This document shows positions 30,715-38,809 of a stretch of 39,732 nucleotides of DNA, in pieces. Position 1 is the first letter of the stretch. Each line of letters starts with the position of its first letter. The notes beneath the pieces are model-generated. The model had not been told where the DNA came from, made no database searches, and was given only the letters and a program-made list of their open reading frames with translations. Location: IMG/VR virus record IMGVR_UViG_3300042090_000562, positions 1 to 39,732 of that record. One strand, written 5' to 3'. Both the position numbers and the translations under genes were made by a program. The stretch comes from a virus.

Positions 30715-32436
30715 ATGGCCGGAATTGATCCAAGTATCCCTCTACAGGCCAAATCCCCAGTGGCCCTTGAAGGCCCAATGGAAATGGTTGGGAAGGCTAT
30801 GCAGCTGAAGCAGTTGGGTTTGCAAGGTCAGCACATGGGTCTTGAGAATCAAATGCTTGGGCTTAATATGCAGAACCAACAGGCAATGCAGGCCGCATTG
30901 AAGGACCCATCACTCCGGAACCCGGATGGGACGATCGATACCAATAAATTGCTGTCTACGGTTCCTAGTCCTCAAGGTATTGCTGCCGCTGGGAGTATTG
31001 GGAAGGCCCAGGGGGAAGCGGCAAAATTAACCCAAACCAACCAGACTATGGCATTTGAGCGGAATGCCAAAGCTTTGACTGGGATCGCGGCCCTGGCCCA
31101 GGTCCAACCCACGGGAACGGCAGCTGATGTAGCGAATGTCCACAAATACATTGATGGGCAGGTCCAGTTAGGTTTGTTGAAGCCGGATGAAGCGGCCCAG
31201 ATTCACAGTCACGTTCCGGCGAATGCTGCGGAACTTCCGGACTATTATCGTAAATCCGCCATGGCTCTCGCAACCCCGATCCTGGCTGCCGCCGGGATTA
31301 CGGGAAAAATTGTCATGGATAATGGGAACGTGGTTCAGATTGGGCAGGCCCCCGGTATGAACCCGGCAGCCTACCCTAAACAGGGTCCCGGATCCGTGGA
31401 TGCGCTTCCTGGATCACCCCCGGTGGCTCAGGGTGCCGCCCCAGCAGGCCAGCCCCCTCCCCCGGTTTCACCCACGGGAACTGGGGTAAGTGTCCTAGCC
31501 ACGATGCCAAAGCAGGTGATGCCGGACACCCTTACCAAGATTTTGCAACATGTTCCAGGGGCTATCAATCCGGATGGCTCATATAATATGGCCAACCCCA
31601 CCGTAATTAAAGCAATCGATGCCAAGCTTACGTGGCATGCCCCGGCAATGACCGCGATCATGCAAATGAAACCAGATACCTCTGGCTCGTTTGGTGGGAT
31701 GTCAAAGGACCAATTGATCTCGATTGGTGACATCATGGCGAAGCAGGGATTTGGGGCCGCGAGACTTGGTTCCGGACCCTTGGCTACGAAAATTGGGATG
31801 GAGGCCTGGAAAGCCTGGACTGCGGATCAGGCTAGCAAAAATAGTGGGGTGATCCCGGATCCGAATGTGATGGGCGCGGTCTATCATGCGGATAAAGGGT
31901 CCCTGGCCCAGGCCACGAAGACCTATGACATGATTCGAGGATTTGAGGGGACGATGCTGAAGAACTATGATCAGCTTCAGTCATTGTTTGCGAAGATCCC
32001 AGATACCGGGTCTCCTTGGATCAATAAACCATTGCGTGATGTGGCTGCTGGTAAATTCGGTGATGGGCCAACTGCCGCTGCTAAGTTCGCAATCCAATAT
32101 CAGATCCCGGAGATTGTGAAGCTTTCTTCCACAATGGGTGGCGTTGGTGGCGTTGTTTCGGATGAGGCAAAGACTAAAATTGAAGCTGCCGGTATCAATG
32201 ACTCGGCCTCCATGGCAGGGTTGAAGGCTATCTATGAGGGGGTTATTAAGCCGGATGCCAAGAATCGGGAATCGACTCAGCGGGATATCATAAATCAGAT
32301 CTCTTCCCGAATGGGTGGGGGTTCTGCGCCCCAGGCCCCAGCTTTACCACCCAGTAAAGTGAACCCGGCGAATGGGAAGACCTACGTCCTGAATCCCTCC
32401 GATGGTAAGTATTACCTTCCTGCTGGGAGTAAGTGA
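30715..32436 (+). CDS. Putative internal virion/DNA ejection protein, 573 aa
   Basis: Start set at ATG 30715 (GGAGTTTAAT upstream). Residues 20-60 are Met/Gln-rich (KQLGLQGQHMGLENQMLGLNM); the middle is Pro/Gly-rich; residues 290-500 are helical. No enzymatic motif recognised. Position and composition suggest an ejection protein like P22 gp20. Confidence 0.6.
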   Translation: MAGIDPSIPLQAKSPVALEGPMEMVGKAMQLKQLGLQGQHMGLENQMLGLNMQNQQAMQAALKDPSLRNPDGTIDTNKLLSTVPSPQGIAAAGSIGKAQGEAAKLTQTNQTMAFERNAKALTGIAALAQVQPTGTAADVANVHKYIDGQVQLGLLKPDEAAQIHSHVPANAAELPDYYRKSAMALATPILAAAGITGKIVMDNGNVVQIGQAPGMNPAAYPKQGPGSVDALPGSPPVAQGAAPAGQPPPPVSPTGTGVSVLATMPKQVMPDTLTKILQHVPGAINPDGSYNMANPTVIKAIDAKLTWHAPAMTAIMQMKPDTSGSFGGMSKDQLISIGDIMAKQGFGAARLGSGPLATKIGMEAWKAWTADQASKNSGVIPDPNVMGAVYHADKGSLAQATKTYDMIRGFEGTMLKNYDQLQSLFAKIPDTGSPWINKPLRDVAAGKFGDGPTAAAKFAIQYQIPEIVKLSSTMGGVGGVVSDEAKTKIEAAGINDSASMAGLKAIYEGVIKPDAKNRESTQRDIINQISSRMGGGSAPQAPALPPSKVNPANGKTYVLNPSDGKYYLPAGSK

Positions 32437-34757
32437 TGCCTGATGAATTTGTTGATACCCCACTTCCAACACAGGTGGATTCCGCCCCTGGCCAAGTTAC
32501 CCATGGACCTGGGGCCGCCCATTTGGATCCCACTCTCCCTTCAGAATTCATTGACGCCCCCGCCCCGACTGGTCCTGGGGTCGGTGGTCTGCAACAGATG
32601 GAAGCCAACCCCCTCAATAAAATGTCGGAGGATGACCTCATTAAGAAATTCGGGGGCAATCCGGCCCAGGTTAAGAAAGCCGCAAATTATTCCCCAGGGA
32701 TGTTTACCAGGGCAGCGAACGCTGACTGGGGGCACCTGGACCGGTTGGCCTATGGTTATTCCGATATTGTGAAGGGCCTGGGCCAGATCGGGCGACATTT
32801 GGGAATTGGATCAGATCAGGACCCAATGCACATCCTCCAGAACCTTCATGATTATCGGTATGAACAGGAGAAGCCCCAGGGAACTGATGTGATGCGGGGG
32901 ATCGGTAACGCAGTCGGTGTCGCCACCACGGTCCCTTCCGCCCCCGGTGTTATTGGGGCAATGATGGCGGGTGCCGGTGCCGGTTTGGTACAGCCGGTCA
33001 AGAACGAGAATAGCCCGGATTTCTGGATGCAAAAGGTTGGCCAAGTCGGAACCGGTGCCGTCACTTCCGGTTACCTCCATTCCTTATTCAATCCGATGGT
33101 TAATGCTGCCGGATCCGCAATTAACGCTGGTCTGCGGAAAGGCGCGAATTGGGTTGAAGGGCATACGCCACAAGGGGTTCAATCGGACCTGTTGAAGAGG
33201 ATGGCAAATACGCCCTTTACTGGGGAATCGGACCTGGATGCCGCCATTGCGAAGGGTTTAGGCCCACGATATGAAGCAGCGGTGAAGTTAAAGCAGCAAT
33301 TGATTGCAATGCGGGGTGGGCAAGGGGCTACAATTGGGCCAATGTATCACGGGGGGGCCAATATTCCTACGGAACAGCTTAACCCGGAACAATTCTGGTC
33401 ACCTGATAAAAAATTGGCCCAATCCTACGCTAAGACATTCGGGATGGAGGATAGGAGTGCCCAAACCCCGCCAACAATAACTCCGAATCAGATTGAAGAT
33501 TTGGTTCCTCTCAAATCTGGGCAGGTTAAAACCTCCCCCCAAACCGCCATTGCTCCTATTGAGCCTACTCCTGGGAGGGTGGCCCAGATTTCGATGCAGT
33601 TACAATCCCTTCGCGCCAGAATACTGACTGATGCTAATTATGCCAAGGTTGGGGAAATGATAGGACAGGCAAATCTTTACCCAGACCCCACTGGTCCGGT
33701 TTCAGTGTTGAACAAAATTATCAATCAAGAATCCGGCCCTGAGGCTTCAATGATACCGGATGAAGCTAAGGCCGGATTAATTCGCGATCTCCAAATTCTT
33801 CGTGATAATCTTGCAAAGGGCGGTCAACCCTACACCGCGTTTGACAATACCCGAAAAGTTTTGGGTGACAAACTCGATGCTTATTTTAAGGGTACCAATG
33901 GGGTGATCGGTAAGACCGGTTCCCAATATATCACCGAAATTGATAATGCCCTGGGTAAGGCAATGACGGATGCGGTTCAGAAGACTGGGAACAATGCCCT
34001 TATTTCCGCCCAGGGTTTTGCGGATAGCGAATATGCTAAGATGGTCGGCACTTTCCGGGATCCGGAAATAGTAAAAGCGATGACCAGCGACAATCCCTCT
34101 TCTATCATTTCGGCCTTGTCCCGGTCGGGTGGCCCCAATACCCGGATCGACCAGGAACAGCGGTTCTGGAATGCCCTTGAACCTAAAGGGCGTCTCGCGG
34201 GAATGGCTGGCATGGCGGATTTCGCAATCCGGAAGATGCAACTAAAGGGCAATAACGACCCCATGGATTTCATATCTGGGATGAAGGATCAGACCGACGC
34301 TCACCACGTATTCTTCCACGGGGATGAGGCAACCCGGATGAAGGGTGTGATCAACACGATTAAGGTTATTGATAAAGTATCCAAGGCCCTGGGTCCTGTT
34401 GAAGGTGCCGTCGTTGGTGCTTTGGGTGGCGGGGCAACCGCTGGCTCGTTCTCCCCGGTCGCGGGTGGCCTTGGGGCTGTTGCAGGCGGCATCGTTGGTG
34501 CTCGGGAATTGGGCGGTATTGGATCTAAACTTACGGGCGATGGCCTTAAATGGCTGCTTACCTCCCCCCAATCGGAGGATTTTCTGCGTAAGATGGCCTC
34601 AATGCCCCCTGGTTCATCCGTCGCAGCACAATTCATAACGAGACAGCTTCCGAAGGTAATGGCTGGGTATGCAGCCAAACAAAGATTTGATCAAGAAATG
34701 GCGGCCCCCGAGCAGCCCTCCCCAATGTCGTTACCCAGCGTGGAGTCCCTTAAATGA
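32436..34757 (+). CDS. Large internal virion protein, possible embedded ADP-ribosyltransferase-like segment
   Basis: 773 aa from ATG 32436 (TGATG overlap; GGGAGT upstream). The Pro-rich N-terminus is followed by Gly/Ala-rich hydrophobic stretches (VIGAMMAGAGAGLVQPV near residue 170; VVGALGGGATAGSF and AVAGGIVGARELGG near 660-690) that could insert in membranes, as P22 gp16 does during ejection. Residues 303-330 read MYHGG ... FWSPDKKLAQSYAKTF, resembling the Y-H-G and F-(S/W)-x-D-xx-A-xx-Y pattern of ADP-ribosyltransferase-like folds in other phage internal proteins. The toxin-like reading is tentative. Confidence 0.6.
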   Translation: MPDEFVDTPLPTQVDSAPGQVTHGPGAAHLDPTLPSEFIDAPAPTGPGVGGLQQMEANPLNKMSEDDLIKKFGGNPAQVKKAANYSPGMFTRAANADWGHLDRLAYGYSDIVKGLGQIGRHLGIGSDQDPMHILQNLHDYRYEQEKPQGTDVMRGIGNAVGVATTVPSAPGVIGAMMAGAGAGLVQPVKNENSPDFWMQKVGQVGTGAVTSGYLHSLFNPMVNAAGSAINAGLRKGANWVEGHTPQGVQSDLLKRMANTPFTGESDLDAAIAKGLGPRYEAAVKLKQQLIAMRGGQGATIGPMYHGGANIPTEQLNPEQFWSPDKKLAQSYAKTFGMEDRSAQTPPTITPNQIEDLVPLKSGQVKTSPQTAIAPIEPTPGRVAQISMQLQSLRARILTDANYAKVGEMIGQANLYPDPTGPVSVLNKIINQESGPEASMIPDEAKAGLIRDLQILRDNLAKGGQPYTAFDNTRKVLGDKLDAYFKGTNGVIGKTGSQYITEIDNALGKAMTDAVQKTGNNALISAQGFADSEYAKMVGTFRDPEIVKAMTSDNPSSIISALSRSGGPNTRIDQEQRFWNALEPKGRLAGMAGMADFAIRKMQLKGNNDPMDFISGMKDQTDAHHVFFHGDEATRMKGVINTIKVIDKVSKALGPVEGAVVGALGGGATAGSFSPVAGGLGAVAGGIVGARELGGIGSKLTGDGLKWLLTSPQSEDFLRKMASMPPGSSVAAQFITRQLPKVMAGYAAKQRFDQEMAAPEQPSPMSLPSVESLK

Positions 34758-36313
34758 CAGCCTCTTATTCACCAGTAGCACATTGGAAATTCTGGACCCA
34801 GGGGGGTGTCCCGGTTCCTGCAGCTGGGTATCAGCTTTGGTTTTATCAAGCCGGAACGACCACCCTTCAAGCAGTTTATACTGACACAACCGGGACCGTC
34901 CCACTTCCGAATCCCGTGATCCTGGACAGTAACGGTGAGTGCACGTTCTGTCTATCTGATTCCCTGGCTTATAAGATTTTACTTACCGACAACTCTAATG
35001 GACCTTCTACTCCCGGCAATCCTGAGGCCGGGTGGCCGGTCGATAATGTTCAATCCGGGACCCTGGCTGCTCTTACCGCGATTGAAGCTCTGCTCCTGAA
35101 CGCTACCGTTGTTACTGATGGCGCAGGGATGATTAGCTTCTACCCCCTCCTGACTTACCCAGCCAACACGGTGGGTAACGCCTTGAAGGCGGCGGCTTCC
35201 ACGACCCAGATCCAGAACAATAGCGTCACGTATTTCGTATCCTCGTTTGACGTCACCGGGATTCCGGCTTATAAACTTACTCCGTCACCCGCGACCCTGG
35301 GTTACGTGGTCGGGCAGCAGTTCCTATGGCATGCTCACGCTTCCGGTGTAACTGGTTATAACACCCTCAATATTAATGGGTTGGGGGCTTGGCCGGTTGT
35401 TTATATCGACCAGTTTGGCAACCAGCAACCTGCCCAAATCCTCGCTGGTATTGACTACCAAGTTGAGTACATTGGATCTGCGTTCCGGATCCTGAATCCG
35501 CTACCCCCGACCGGTAACGTAATCCGGGGAGAGCTTAAGAATTTAACGATTAATTACCCAGGGAATGCGTCAACTGTAAACCTATACACCTTGGATGAAA
35601 TTATCGTTAAAAATATTCAAGGTGATGGTCAGATTCTTTCCAATGTCAGCCCTCTTGTTTGCAATTTGGGGGTTGTCGGGGCAGGTGGGGTTGATACTGG
35701 ATCTGTTGCAGCCAATACGGCATATTATCTGTATGTAATTTGGGGCCCCGCCACTAATCCCACTAATGGTGCCCCCATTGGCCCAGCCTTGATCGCAACC
35801 ACCAAACTCCCAGCGGTTGGTGGGCCGACCCTCCCCACATATTACACTCATTGGGCAAGAATAGGTTCTTTTACCACAGACCTCAATAAATACCCTTACT
35901 CAGCCCAACAGATTGGTCGGAATCTTTATTTCCTTCCCAACGCCGACCTTAGTTTGGGCCTCCCAATTCTCATGTCTGGGGCATCTGGGAACCCCATGAC
36001 CCCCACTTGGACCACTATCAATCTAAGTGGAACAACCCCCTTTAATGTCCCCTTGTATTGCTCCGCTTTTGATCTGCAACTGTCGGGGCAGGGGTCCGGG
36101 TCTGCAACCGCCTCTTTTACTGGCGCATCTGGTGCAATCGCTTCGCTCACCAACCCCCCGCCCCTACAAGTTGGTAACGCGGCTGCCTCAGCTATTGCGG
36201 TTAGAGGGAGATTGCCAAATACTCAGGGACAAGGGAACGTACCCACGTATTTTTATGCCTCTGCTATTTCTGCCGCGGTTCTTCAACTCACTGGTTGGGA
36301 GGACAACCTGTGA
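34754..36313 (+). CDS. Second tail fibre/spike protein
   Basis: 519 aa. The first 80 residues (FWTQGGVPVPAAGYQLWFYQAG, TTGTVPLPNPVILDSNGEC) form the attachment-type beta-domain found at the start of many podovirus fibres; the rest is Thr/Gly/Asn-rich beta-structure. The C-terminal 100 residues (DLQLSGQGSGSATASFTG) may form the receptor-binding tip. No catalytic motif is seen. Confidence 0.72.
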   Translation: MTASYSPVAHWKFWTQGGVPVPAAGYQLWFYQAGTTTLQAVYTDTTGTVPLPNPVILDSNGECTFCLSDSLAYKILLTDNSNGPSTPGNPEAGWPVDNVQSGTLAALTAIEALLLNATVVTDGAGMISFYPLLTYPANTVGNALKAAASTTQIQNNSVTYFVSSFDVTGIPAYKLTPSPATLGYVVGQQFLWHAHASGVTGYNTLNINGLGAWPVVYIDQFGNQQPAQILAGIDYQVEYIGSAFRILNPLPPTGNVIRGELKNLTINYPGNASTVNLYTLDEIIVKNIQGDGQILSNVSPLVCNLGVVGAGGVDTGSVAANTAYYLYVIWGPATNPTNGAPIGPALIATTKLPAVGGPTLPTYYTHWARIGSFTTDLNKYPYSAQQIGRNLYFLPNADLSLGLPILMSGASGNPMTPTWTTINLSGTTPFNVPLYCSAFDLQLSGQGSGSATASFTGASGAIASLTNPPPLQVGNAAASAIAVRGRLPNTQGQGNVPTYFYASAISAAVLQLTGWEDNL

Positions 36314-36594
36314 CACCCCAAAATGAACGTCGGAAAACGAATTTCCTCAGCTGGGTGGTGCCAGCTTTGTTGGCCGTAATTACAGGTCTAATTATTGAGG
36401 GCGGGGCATCCATTATTGATATCATGCGTGCCCAGGCGAATTCGGTAGTTGATCTGCGCAAAGATTTTAATGAGATGCAAATCCAGGTTGCCCATCTGGA
36501 GGATGCTATCAACGACTTCAACAACCGGTCAATTGTGGTCCGGGAACCAGTACCAAAGCCAATTAAACCAGTACCAGACAAGACTGGGAGGTAA
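36310..36594 (+). CDS. Single-pass membrane protein with coiled coil (lysis region)
   Basis: 94 aa from GTG 36310 (GTGA overlap; GGGAGG upstream; an earlier TTG is less likely). One transmembrane helix (residues 12-33) followed by a coiled coil (LRKDFNEMQIQVAHLEDAIND) and a Pro/Lys tail (PVPKPIKPVP). Position next to the endolysin suggests a spanin- or holin-associated role; the tail is like those of inner-membrane spanins, but no outer partner is seen. Confidence 0.65.
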   Translation: MTPQNERRKTNFLSWVVPALLAVITGLIIEGGASIIDIMRAQANSVVDLRKDFNEMQIQVAHLEDAINDFNNRSIVVREPVPKPIKPVPDKTGR

Positions 36595-36595
36595 C

Positions 36596-37075
36596 ATGGA
36601 CTACGATTTCGAGTCCTCATTTAACGCATTGATCGGAGCGGAAGGGGGTTATGTTAATGACCCAGCAGATCCCGGAGGGGAAACTAACTTCGGAATATCT
36701 AAGAGATCGTATCCGGATCTTGATATTGCTAGCCTTACCCGAGAAGCAGTTAAACCTATCTACCTTAAAGACTTCTGGAACCGATGCGGGTGCGATTCCT
36801 TACCTTCACCGGTTAATTTCAACGTGTTTGATACTGCGGTTAATAGTGGGGTCTGGACGGCTTCGAAGATGTTGCAATCGGTTCTGGGGGTGATCGCTGA
36901 TGGCAATATTGGGCCAGCGACTAGGGCCGCGATCCAGGGTTGGGAGCCTATTAAATTGGTTGTGATGTTCTGCGCAGCCCGGCTGGAATTTATGACAAAT
37001 TGTTCTGCGTGGCAGAATGATGGTAAGGGGTGGGCGCGAAGAGTCGCCAGTAACCTAAGGGGGGTGTTCTCATGA
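36596..37075 (+). CDS. Endolysin, GH108-type N-acetylmuramidase
   Basis: 159 aa; cleaves peptidoglycan at lysis. The start of GH108 is clear: FNALIGAEGGYVNDPADPGG with catalytic-type Glu16, then NFGISKRSYPDLD. The C-terminal half has VFDTAVNSGVWTASKMLQ and DGNIGPATRAAI, typical of the attached peptidoglycan-binding part. ATG 36596 has GGGAGG six bases upstream. No signal peptide. Confidence 0.88.
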   Translation: MDYDFESSFNALIGAEGGYVNDPADPGGETNFGISKRSYPDLDIASLTREAVKPIYLKDFWNRCGCDSLPSPVNFNVFDTAVNSGVWTASKMLQSVLGVIADGNIGPATRAAIQGWEPIKLVVMFCAARLEFMTNCSAWQNDGKGWARRVASNLRGVFS

Positions 37076-37608
37076 GTGATTGGGCGAGTGTGTCGGGATG
37101 GGTAACCAAATTTGCACCGATGATCGGTACTGCATTGGGTGGACCTCTGGGTGGTGCAGCGGGTGCCCTTTTAGCCTCGGCTCTTGGAACGAAAGACGCG
37201 ACCCCGGAATCAATCCAACAGGCGATTGTCTCTGGCAATTTGACCGGGGACCAGATCCTGGCGCTGAAGAATGCGGAGAATACTTTCGCATTGCAGATGG
37301 CGGACCTGGGGTTCAAGGACACGGAAGCATTGGCTAGTATCGAATTCCAGGACCGAGCTTCAGCACGTGTCCTTGCAGAAACCACACATGATTGGACCCC
37401 ACGGTTATTGGCCTATGGGGTCACAATCGGTTTCTTTGGATTGTTGATCTTCCTGGTCCGTCATGAAGTAGCCCCAGCAAGTCGGGATCTACTCAACATC
37501 ATGATCGGCACTTTGGGGTCGGCCTGGGTTAGCGTCATCACCTACTATTTCGGATCTTCCGCTGGGTCCAGGGAAAAGGACGCTACTATTGGCAAACTAT
37601 CTACTTAA
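37072..37608 (+). CDS. Holin-like membrane protein
   Basis: 178 aa. Three hydrophobic segments: FAPMIGTALGGPLGGAAGA (residues 14-39), LLAYGVTIGFFGLLIFLV (about 110-127) and LLNIMIGTLGSAWVSVITYY (about 137-157). This resembles the three-TM holin family seen in gene transfer agents and phages. It is next to endolysin and its ATG overlaps the endolysin stop as ATGA. Last plus-strand gene; its stop lies inside the 3' end of datZ. Confidence 0.75.
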   Translation: MSDWASVSGWVTKFAPMIGTALGGPLGGAAGALLASALGTKDATPESIQQAIVSGNLTGDQILALKNAENTFALQMADLGFKDTEALASIEFQDRASARVLAETTHDWTPRLLAYGVTIGFFGLLIFLVRHEVAPASRDLLNIMIGTLGSAWVSVITYYFGSSAGSREKDATIGKLST

Positions 37609-38118
37609 CCCCTTGAGAAAGGATAGGACGTCTTTCTCTTCCCGGAAATTTTGAAACGCGAAACTAATCGCGTCCGCCAATAGCCGGTCCTTGATCCCCC
37701 GGTCGAAGCCTTCCTCAGAGTAATAGAGGAAGGCTTCGACCTTATCCGCCAGGATTACGATTTTCTGCGCCAGAGGGGAAATCGCGACATCGAGGTCATC
37801 CCCCCGTTTGCGCCAGAACTCTTGTTCCATTTTAAGAATCAGGTCCGGGTGCCCGAGTTCCGCCAATGCCTTCTTAGTTGGGGTGGGAATATCCCCGTAA
37901 TCAATCTCGGGAATGTCATGGACCAGGGCATATTCTAGGGTTTGAGCCCATTGCTCCGGGGTCGGGGGTTCGTTCAACCGGCTGGCTACTTTACCTGCTA
38001 AAAGGGCAACGGTATAGGAGTGTTCGGCCAAATTCTGCCGTCTGCTGGTTCGAACCATGTGCCAGCGGTAAACATACTGGACAGATTGGATGTCGTCGAG
38101 AGAGAGATACTCGATCAT
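37597..38118 (-). CDS. datZ: DatZ, HD-domain dATP triphosphohydrolase
   Basis: 173 aa (S-2L DatZ is about 175 aa). It removes dATP so that the polymerase is supplied with dZTP instead. HD-fold residues: H33 (AEHSY), H67 and D68 (VHDIPE) and D125 (ILADKVEAF). The N-terminal RWHMVRTSRRQNLAEHS matches YfbR/DatZ-type enzymes. Start ATG 38118 overlaps the mazZ stop as ATGA with GGGGGA upstream. Operon context with purZ, mazZ and dpoZ makes DatZ much likelier than a plain 5'-nucleotidase. Confidence 0.9.
   Translation of the reverse strand: MIEYLSLDDIQSVQYVYRWHMVRTSRRQNLAEHSYTVALLAGKVASRLNEPPTPEQWAQTLEYALVHDIPEIDYGDIPTPTKKALAELGHPDLILKMEQEFWRKRGDDLDVAISPLAQKIVILADKVEAFLYYSEEGFDRGIKDRLLADAISFAFQNFREEKDVLSFLKGLSR
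37615..37638. terminator. Weak hairpin after the convergent stops
   Basis: GAGAAAG / CTTTCTC with a 10-base loop, just after the holin stop and within the datZ 3' end. It could help end rightward transcription. Confidence 0.35.
37701..37741 (+). terminator. Perfect 16-bp hairpin inside datZ, candidate terminator
   Basis: Arms GGTCGAAGCCTTCCTC and its exact complement flank a 9-base loop. It lies about 95 bases past the last rightward gene, on the antisense side of datZ (codons about 126-140), and is followed by CTTATCC. Such a long perfect stem within a coding sequence is unlikely by chance. Confidence 0.6.
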
Positions 38119-38459
38119 GCTTGTTTCCCCCGATAGCACTTCAATTCCGGGTCCCACCCGCCAGCGGTACTGTGCTTCATGAACCCAGTTACCGGATCAA
38201 TACTCCAGGCCCTGGATCGGTTAATCCCCATCTTCTCGATTACGGCCTTCCCAACGTCGATCCCTTTTAAATGCGCTATGTCCAGGATCATGATTACAAG
38301 GTCAGCATATTCATGGGGGTCCGACATTCCGGATTGAATGAACTCTGGGATCTCTTCCAGTACGAGTTTGGCCAAGGAGCCATGGGCTGTTCGGTCCGGA
38401 AACACTTTATCGGCCCATTCTGCGATATCAGCTTGGAGTGAGGTAATTGAGTCATTCAA
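38115..38459 (-). CDS. mazZ: MazZ, MazG-like nucleotide pyrophosphohydrolase
   Basis: 114 aa; expected to turn (d)GTP into (d)GMP, the PurZ substrate. MazG-fold residues: E35, E36 and E39 (LEEIPEF) and E50, D53 (HEYADLVIMILD). The C-terminal AGGWDPELKCYRG ending is a mark of phage DUF550-like MazG proteins. TTG start at 38459 overlaps the Nmad1-like stop as TTGA, with GGGGGA upstream. Confidence 0.88.
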   Translation of the reverse strand: MNDSITSLQADIAEWADKVFPDRTAHGSLAKLVLEEIPEFIQSGMSDPHEYADLVIMILDIAHLKGIDVGKAVIEKMGINRSRAWSIDPVTGFMKHSTAGGWDPELKCYRGKQA

Positions 38460-38809
38460 AACAGATCCCCCGGGACAAAAGGGTCTTTTCGAACTTCTTT
38501 GATCAATCGAACTTCTTTGATCAATGCCTTGAGCAGAACCAAGTAAAGGATAACATCATCAATCCGGCCTTCGATCGGTTCCGAAGATGCGGTTCCCCCA
38601 CTAATGAACTTATTGATGGAGCCCAGGTGCTTGTTGAGGTAAACGCCCAGAACCTGGATCGGGGATGCGAAGCCCAGGATCTTGGCCTGTTCCTTGAAGT
38701 TGGCCAGCCGATCTTCCTTACCGGAATACTCCAGCCCTTTACTCGCTGAAAGTTTGGTCAGATTACCAAACGTGTTGCCCATCAGGGTCTCGAAGTCGCT
38801 GCTGTTCAT
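38456..38809 (-). CDS. Nmad1-like (DUF1599-like) protein inside the Z operon
   Basis: 117 aa from ATG 38809, chosen because it gives an ATGA overlap with purZ and GGAGG seven bases upstream. Blocks SKGLEYSGKEDRLANFK, QVLGVYLNKHLGSINKF and EGRIDDVILYLVLLKALI match my memory of the nucleotide-modification-associated domain 1 pattern (Tyr-x-Gly start, K-H pair, acidic RIxDxxxYLxLL helix). That domain belongs to modified-base phages and is probably an all-alpha NTP-binding protein. Its role between purZ and mazZ is undefined. The end contains a duplicated LIKEVR segment. Confidence 0.72.
   Translation of the reverse strand: MNSSDFETLMGNTFGNLTKLSASKGLEYSGKEDRLANFKEQAKILGFASPIQVLGVYLNKHLGSINKFISGGTASSEPIEGRIDDVILYLVLLKALIKEVRLIKEVRKDPFVPGDLF
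38490..38525. repeat. 18-bp tandem duplication in the Nmad1-like gene
   Basis: Two exact copies of cgaacttctttgatcaat in tandem. The frame is kept, giving LIKEVRLIKEVR near the C-terminus. Probably a recent slippage event. Confidence 0.9.
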
